Below are positions 58,520 to 64,000 of a stretch of DNA of 64,000 nucleotides, one piece after another. The stretch comes from Plotosus lineatus (Eukaryota > Chordata > Actinopteri > Siluriformes > Plotosidae), in the NCBI GenBank assembly GCA_024760905.1, contig CM045733.1:66300001-66364000 (forward strand). Direction: 5' to 3'. The notes under the pieces are model-generated. The model worked only from the letters and a program-made list of their open reading frames with translations. It did no database searches and was not told where the DNA came from. The position numbers and the translations under genes were made by a program. Position 1 is the stretch's first letter. The number at the start of each line of letters is the position of its first letter.

Positions 58520-59085
58520 GTCTTGTTGATAATAAGGGGGAAATTAAGTGAGAAATAAACAGGCAAATTGGTGCAGCCTCTGGTTTAATACAGTGGAGAA
58601 GAGGGAGCTGAGCTAGAAGACAAAGCTCTTAATTTACCAGTCAATTTACATTCCTACCCTCAGCTTTGGTTATGAGCTTTGTGTAGTGACCAAAAGAACA
58701 CAAACGAAGAGCTGAAATGAGCTTCTTTCACAGGGTGTCAAACCACTGGCTTAGAGCTAGGGTCAGAGGTTCTGTCATCCAGTAGCAGCTTTGAATAGGA
58801 CTGCTGCTCTGCTTTGAGTGGAGCCAGTTGAGGTGGCTTGAGGATCTGATTAGAATGCTTCCTGAATGCCTTCCTTGTGTGGCGTATTGTGCATGCCCAA
58901 CTGGAAAGAGACACTGTGGTCAACCCAGAACACACTGGAGGGATTATATTTCTGAGCTGGTTTGCAAACACCTTGGTGTCCACCCAGGAAAATCTTTAAG
59001 AAGTGACTGAGAAGATGGATGTCTCAACCTCACTTCTTAGGTTGCTGACCCTGCAAATCAAAACACCAGATTAAGCAGAAGAAGA
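58520..59085 (+). mobile_element. LINE family B C-terminal part, copy B5
   Basis: Decayed C-terminal domain. The frame 58828-59010 reads MRWLEDLIRMLPECLPCVAY, PTGKRHCGQPRTHWRDYISE then LVCKHLGVHPG, the H-D-Y-I-S-x-L end of the family. Upstream pieces 58560-58800 match 50270-50500. AAG-rich end near 59077. Confidence 0.82.
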
Positions 59086-59379
59086 TGATGAATTATTAAA
59101 TAAACCATGGTTCCAATGAACATGATTGATACATCATGAAGTGAAATTATATACACCATCACTTCTATACCAATATGTGTGTTAGACTTTATTTGTGCTC
59201 ATAAATTTTATTTGTAACCAATTACAAATCCCAGATAAAAAAAAAAAAAAAAAACAATTCGTGGGTGCCAGAAGCACATGGGTAAGAGTCAAGAATACAA
59301 TTTACCATAGAAAAAAAAAATATTCATTAATGAGGATAATGACTCTTCATCAAATGAAAGTGGATGGTTCCCTCTAAGT

Positions 59380-59997
59380 CAGGGATGGAAGGGCCTTAAG
59401 CAAAATACTTCTTGGAATCTTAATCATGCAGAATAGTTGAATGAAGCAAGTGATAAGCAGGTGAATCAGTGCTGCATCAGCATTAGCATGGGGTAGTATG
59501 GGTTTGTAATGGGGGAGGCAAAAGGCACAGCTTTTCATTTAACTGTCCTTCTACATTCCAACCCTCACCTATGCTCATACTATTTGATCATGGACTGAAA
59601 AAAATATATATATTGTGCATTCATGTGGCTAAAATGAATTTCTTTTGAGAGCATCTGGGCTCAGCTTTAGAAAGAGAGGGTGAGGAGTTTAGATTTGGGG
59701 AAGGGGGTGCTCAGTTAAGAGGTGCTGTTCCTCTGAATTGAAAAGCGTGACCTTAGGTCTTTCAGGCATCTAATAAGGAAACCCCCAGCTTACCTTCCTT
59801 TTAAGGTTTCCTGGCCTTGTCTTATTGGAAGGAGACCCCAGGACAGACCATAACCCATTGGGAGTTCTATCTAGCATTGGCACACTTCAGGATATAGCAG
59901 GAGGAGCTGGAGAGTGTTGCTGGAGTGAGGCATACCTGCCTTTCCCTTCTGGCACCGTTTTCTTTGTGACCCAGCCTTGGATTAGCAGCATGGATAA
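59380..59997 (+). mobile_element. LINE family B C-terminal part, copy B6
   Basis: Strongly decayed: GCAAGTGATAAGCAGGTGAA, TTACATTCCAACCCTCAC-like, GTGGCTAAAATGAATTTC, GAAGGAGACCCCAGGACAG, CAGGAGGAGCTGGAGAGTGT and TGGATTAGCAGCATGGAT, in the order of copies B2 and B5. Recognised by order only. Confidence 0.6.
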
Positions 59998-60904
59998 ATG
60001 ACAATTATCACTGTCATATTCGAATGCATCATAAATCATAGATTCATGTTCATAATTGCAGAACAATTCTTTTTGAGAGGCAGCTTCAAGTTTGTAATCA
60101 TAACAAAACAAATCCCTTTGTACAGTGGCATAGTGATAAACCCAGAATCTACTGAGCAAGGCTGCAGTCGCCGTACAATCCTTGGAGGATTAAATGATTT
60201 GACAAATCAATGGAAAATACATTTTATTTATTTATTTTTATTATTTTATAGTATGATCATGATAATGCTGTCTACATCAAGCAGATTTTTTTACTTAATT
60301 TATTATTTTTTTATGATTATTATTTAGAAGCAGAAATTCAAAAGAAATTGTAAATGGTCAGAAAGGTTTTAAAGCAATCATTTTAATTGTGCTTTGATAT
60401 CGTTCTTCAACAAACCAAAAATAAGTAAGAAAATACATATTCTAAAATTATTATAAGAAAGTGGTATAACTTTATGTATCTGAGTGTAAATATAAAATAA
60501 AATAACAAATTGGCTGCAGGTGGTGAAGGACAGAGGTGATTTTCATGCATAACTCAAAGGCATCAGTTTGAAATCCCCTGTGCTGTGCACACTCTGAATC
60601 AATAAGTCTGTCAGAGACCTACGGTTTATAATATTTTTGGTAGTCCTCTGTAATCTGACACTATAACCTTGAATAAGACACAAATCCCAAATTGCAATGA
60701 AAATTTGACAGAGTTCTTACATTTTTGTTATGGTTGATAACCAAGTTATTTATTTAATAATTTCTCAAAAAGCAACAGAATTTAATTTTTTTCATCAATT
60801 TTCTTTAGCTTACTTTTGTTTCTTTAGAAAAGTAACCTGCTACACCATCAGAACACAGCAGTTAAAATTACCAATTTAACACATCCAATTTTAAGCATAA
60901 AATA
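59998..60904. other. Mostly unassigned; possible decayed SINE at 60505-60690
   Basis: CTGCAGGTGGTGAAGGACAG and CAGTTTGAAATCCCCTGTGC look like a decayed A box/B box pair, but family membership is unproven. Confidence 0.3.
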
Positions 60905-61078
60905 GCATCTATCCATTGTCCATAGCACTTGTTTGTTCGGGTTGTTGGATATACTGGAGTCAATCCCACGTGGCTTGCAAGTGAGAGATCACAGTATGGA
61001 TAATTTTTAGTGTTTAGACAGAGACAAACAAACACATATTTAGACATATGACAATTTAGAGTAGCCAGTCAACCTAAA
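60905..61078 (-). mobile_element. SINE family S3, reverse, first half (split by insertions)
   Basis: CATCTATCCATTGTCCATAG, ACTGGAGTCAATCCCACGTG, AGACAGAGACAAAC and TTTAGAGTAGCCAGTCAACC. The element seems to resume at 61880-61945 (TACCTCGGACCTTCTTGC, GGAAGTGCTAACTGCTCCAC), with two other SINEs between. Confidence 0.6.
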
Positions 61079-61391
61079 TGGGGCAGTGGTGGCCCGTTGG
61101 TATGGTGCTGGCTAACCGATCTGAAGGTCAGGGGCTCAAACCTCACTATCACCAAGTTGTCACTGTTGTCCCCCCCAGTCCAGCTAACAGGGTTATCAAA
61201 GACCAACCATGTCTCTTACTTAGGTAAGAGGCATGTAAACAGACATTGCTGTCATTCAAAATGAGTAGGCCATTGGGATTCCGTGAGCATGTCTCTTCCC
61301 TGCAATGACCCAGTGAGCTGTCCAGACTGTACTCTGCACTTGCTCAGAAAGGTGGCAGTTTGACATTAAGCATGAATGAATGAATGAATAA
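61079..61391 (+). mobile_element. SINE S1, forward
   Basis: GGGGCAGTGGTGGCCCGTTG, AGGGGCTCAAACCTCAC, AGCTAACAGGGTTATCAAAG, CCAGTGAGCTGTCCAGAC and (AATG)n tail at 61374-61389. Confidence 0.9.
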
Positions 61392-61477
61392 TGATGAGTC
61401 AGCTTATATATACTTGCACTGTGTGAGGAAACAAAAGCACTTGGAGAAAGTCCACAGAGGTAGAAGGAGAACAGGTA

Positions 61478-61716
61478 CCGGGATTGTAGCTCATTTGGTA
61501 GAGCGTCCACATTATCTTCCGGAAGGTCGGAGTTTGAATCCGGCCGCATCATACCATAAGACTTTAAAATTGGGCAGTTGCTGCTTCCTGCTTGGTGCTC
61601 AGTATCAAAGGACAGAATAATGCAATAACTGGCACTGCATAGTGGTGACAGGTGCCCAGAGCACAAAGCAAAATTTCATTTATGTAATGTACTTTGACAA
61701 TAAAGAGTTATTATTA

Positions 61717-61765
<49 letters not shown>
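61478..61765 (+). mobile_element. tRNA-type SINE S4 with (ATT)n tail
   Basis: The 5' part looks like a tRNA: GGGATTGTAGCTCATTTGGT then AGAGCGTCC (A box), GGAAGGTCGGAGTTTGAATC then CGGCC (B box). It continues as CATCATACCATAAGACTTTA, CTGCTTGGTGCTCAGTAT, GACAATAAAG and (ATT)n (61708-61764). Because the body continues in SINE fashion I do not call it a tRNA gene. Confidence 0.75.
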
Positions 61766-61766
<1 letters not shown>

Positions 61767-61879
61767 ATGAAAATCTAACACAAAAGAAGAAACCTCTTGG
61801 CTTCAAGTTTCAAACTTGAAGTGAGGTGACACTCACTTCTTAAAACCATGAACAGTTTCCAGAAACAAGGCAGGGGGTT

Positions 61880-61948
61880 TGTACCTCGGACCTTCTTGCT
61901 ATCAGGTGGAAGTGCTAACTGCTCCACAAACATGCCACCCACTGATAT
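61880..61948 (-). mobile_element. SINE family S3, reverse, second half
   Basis: GTTTGTACCTCGGACCTTCT, TGCTATCAGGTGGAAGTGC and TAACTGCTCCACAAACATGC, i.e. the head (reverse) of S3; pairs with 60905-61078. Confidence 0.55.
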
Positions 61949-62024
61949 TATAATAAACTAATACAAGGTCGTGGGGGAGCAGCCTCAAAAAAGAGGCCCT
62001 TAAACTCGTAGTTATCAAACCTCT

Positions 62025-62960
62025 AATTAAAAACTCCTGGTTGTTTTCATCAAAAATATTTGTTCTTCCTTGTGGTGAACCCCAGAACTGCTTCAGATGT
62101 CTGCAGAATGGTAGTCTTTAGTCAACTCCAGAGTGTTTCAGTAAAGGGGTCCTCTGGGCAGTCGTTGTGTCAAAGCTTTGACTGTAAGCTTGCTTCAAAG
62201 TTGGCTTTCACTTCAGTCGACTGAAGTTTGCTGAGCTTGGATGTTTTCTTTGCTGGCCTCTCCTTCCTTGGTTTGGGTTTGAAGTGCAACCTGAGTTTGC
62301 AGCGCACTAGGTGATTGTCAATGTGACAGTCTGCGTTGGGCATCACTCTGGTGTGTAGGACATCATTGAGGTCTCACTGGTGCACAATAATGTAATCTAT
62401 AAGATGTCAATGTTTCGACTGAGGATGTATCAAGGTTGTTTTGAGACTGTCCTTTTGCTGAAATACGTTATTGGTGATGACAAATTGCTGCTCAGTGCAA
62501 AACTCCAGCAGGAGATACCTGTTGTCATTGTTGTTACCGATGCCGTGTCTGCTTTTCCAGGTATCACCATCCTGGCCCACTCTGCCATTAAAGTCACCAA
62601 GGATTATCACTTTGTCATGTATAGGGGTGCTTTGTAGGTGACAGCAGAGTTCCAAGTAGAACTGGTCTTTTTCTGCAGGCTTAGCTTGAAGAGTCGGTGC
62701 GTATACGCTGAAAAACGTGGCATGCTGCTTGTTCTCGAAAGGGAGGTGCATGAAGATGATGTGGTCAGAGTGACTGGTTGGCAGGTTTTCCAGCTTGGAA
62801 GTGATGGAGGTTCTGACCATGAAGCCAACACCTAAGCGATGCCTTTCTGTTACAGGTTCCTCTGGGAGAGGACCTGACAGAGGGTGTATCCGGCACCATG
62901 CTCATGGAGCCTGCCTTCTTCTAAGAATTGGACTTCACTAAGGGCACCCATTCACCTTGA
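62025..62960 (-). mobile_element. LINE family C, endonuclease half, inverted
   Basis: APE-type endonuclease on the reverse strand. 62870-62955 gives ALSEVQFLEEGRLHEHGAGY. The long frame 62407-62820 gives MVRTSITSKLENLP, FFSVYAPTLQA, VIILGDFNGRVGQDGDTW and TTLIHPQSKH, i.e. the SVYAP and GDFN(A/G)R signatures of the metal-dependent nuclease fold. The linker continues to 62025 (HLIDYIIVHQ, LRLHFKPKPRKERPAK, and FDENNQE at the end). Few stops: the best-preserved endonuclease in the window. It points opposite to the RT half that follows. Confidence 0.88.
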
Positions 62961-62964
62961 TAAG

Positions 62965-64000
62965 CCAACTGGGGGATGAGAGATGGGCTTTTCTTAGGCC
63001 ATCTTATCTTGACTGGTTTGATGAAAACAACCAGGAGATGCAGGAACTTCTGGCAAGGAAGAGATAAGCCCACCAGTCCCACCTAGCTCAACTGTTTTGT
63101 CCTGAGAAGAAAGTTGCCTTCCGTCACATCTGCAGCAACCACAAGCACAAGCTTTGCAAGATCCAGAATGAGTGGTGGACCAACCTTCCAAAGAGAACTC
63201 AGCAATGTATGGATGCTGGTGACTACAGAGGCTTTTATGAAGCCATCAAAGTTGTGTATGGCCCGACACACCTGGTTCAGAGTCCCTTGCACAGTGCGGA
63301 TGGCCAAGCACACTTTACAGACAGGGCTTCCATCCTTAGCCGTTGGTCTAAGCATTTCCAGGCTCTCTTCAGTGCTGAAAGAATCAACCAGGGACTCAGC
63401 AATTATGCACATTCCTCAGCAATCAGTCAAAGTGGAACTGGATGAACTACCCTCCATGAAAGAACTCACTAAAGCCATAGAGCAGCTGAAAAGTGGCAAA
63501 CCAGCAAGAGTTGACAGTATTACATCAGAAATCTGAAAAGATGGCGAACCAGCATCACACAGTAAGATACATGAACTCCTTGTCTGTTGCTGGATCCAGG
63601 GCAAACTTCGGAGTGACCACCGGGGGATATAACCTTGCTCTTCACCGCAGGAAAACATCCTTCCCCGAGTGCCCCTAAACAGATTAGTACCAACCATTGT
63701 TAGAGATCACCTTTCAGAAACCCAGTGCAGCTTCAGAGCCAACAGAGGCACCATGGACATGGTGTTTGTTCTCAGGCAGTTACTAGAGAAGTGTCTGGAG
63801 CAGAACAAAGGACTGTATGTCACATTTGTGGACCTGTCCAAAGCGTTTGACACATAAGTAGGAAAGGATTGTGGAAGATCATGGAGCACCTTGGATGTCC
63901 CCAAAAGTTCCTCAGCATGGTCATTCAGCTGCATAAAAACCAGCATGGCCAAGTCAGGCAGAATCATGCCCTTTCTGAACCATTTCCCATGTTCAATGGT
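62965..64000 (+). mobile_element. LINE family C, linker and RT half, forward (runs off the window)
   Basis: Starts YLDWFDENNQEMQELLARKR (63005-63065), repeating the FDENNQE codons that end the inverted half. It continues through the linker (YRGFYEAIKVVYGPTHLVQS, HFTDRASILSRWSKHFQALF; 63209-63395). The RT follows: SVKVELDELPSMKELTKAIE, QLKSGKPARVDSITSEI (63420-63537), and 63660-63857 with DHLSETQCSFRANRGTMDMV and GLYVTFVDLSKAFDT, carrying the first catalytic aspartate. At about 63545-63600 the stretch before the RT palm is shortened. The FADD box and 3' end lie beyond the window. Confidence 0.88.

Noticed and set aside
61478..61560. tRNA gene
   Set aside because: A- and B-box-like sequences are present, but the 5' part runs into a SINE body with an (ATT)n tail and there is no clean acceptor stem; called a SINE.

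Overview
The window looks like gene-poor, repeat-dense nuclear DNA of a vertebrate, most likely a fish. The evidence is the mixture of families: RTE-type and other non-LTR LINEs, L2-like LINE, Tc1-like, hAT-like and Tigger-like DNA transposons, Ty3/gypsy pol remnants, a retroviral env remnant, several tRNA-derived SINEs with AATG-type tails, and dozens of long microsatellites. Species cannot be fixed from sequence alone. I found no host protein-coding gene, rRNA or functional-looking tRNA gene. Essentially every protein-like stretch is a decayed transposable-element fragment, and the longest open frames otherwise are translations of (TA)n, (CT)n or (AC)n.

Layout. 0-4 kb: microsatellite, then a nearly full-length reverse-strand RTE LINE. 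4-9.4 kb: SINEs, a LINE tail, a partial LTR and a degenerate gypsy RT/RNase H block. 9.7-12.6 kb: a forward RTE LINE. 14.7-15.2 kb: a 450-base AC/AT mega-microsatellite. 16-17.4 kb: a second LINE family interrupted by a small Penelope-like terminal fragment carrying a hammerhead ribozyme. 18.6-20.2 kb: a Tc1-like element with a telomere-like repeat inside its transposase. 20.7-23.3 kb: RTE 5' part, gypsy pol (reverse) and a Tc1 end. 25-31 kb: (TA)n hairpins, MITEs and SINEs. 32-34.5 kb: an L2-like LINE (reverse). 36.8-37.4 kb: hAT MITE with target duplication. 38-44 kb: RTE 3' ends, SINEs, a solo LTR with target duplication, a MITE and an env fragment. 45-51.5 kb: SINEs, a transposase relic, RTE and LINE copies, and a second hammerhead-bearing fragment. 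52-59.9 kb: Tc1 relic, MITE, SINEs and more LINE tails. 60-64 kb: nested SINEs, then a LINE whose endonuclease half is inverted relative to its reverse-transcriptase half.

The most notable find is a 71-nt motif, present twice (16491-16561 forward; 51356-51426 reverse) and identical in both. It satisfies the base requirements of a type I hammerhead ribozyme and sits in short inverted-duplicate fragments flanked by (TA)n. This fits the terminal repeats of Penelope-like retroelements, which are known to carry such ribozymes. Element boundaries given here are read by eye from similarity between copies inside the window and from family knowledge; most are good to some tens of bases.
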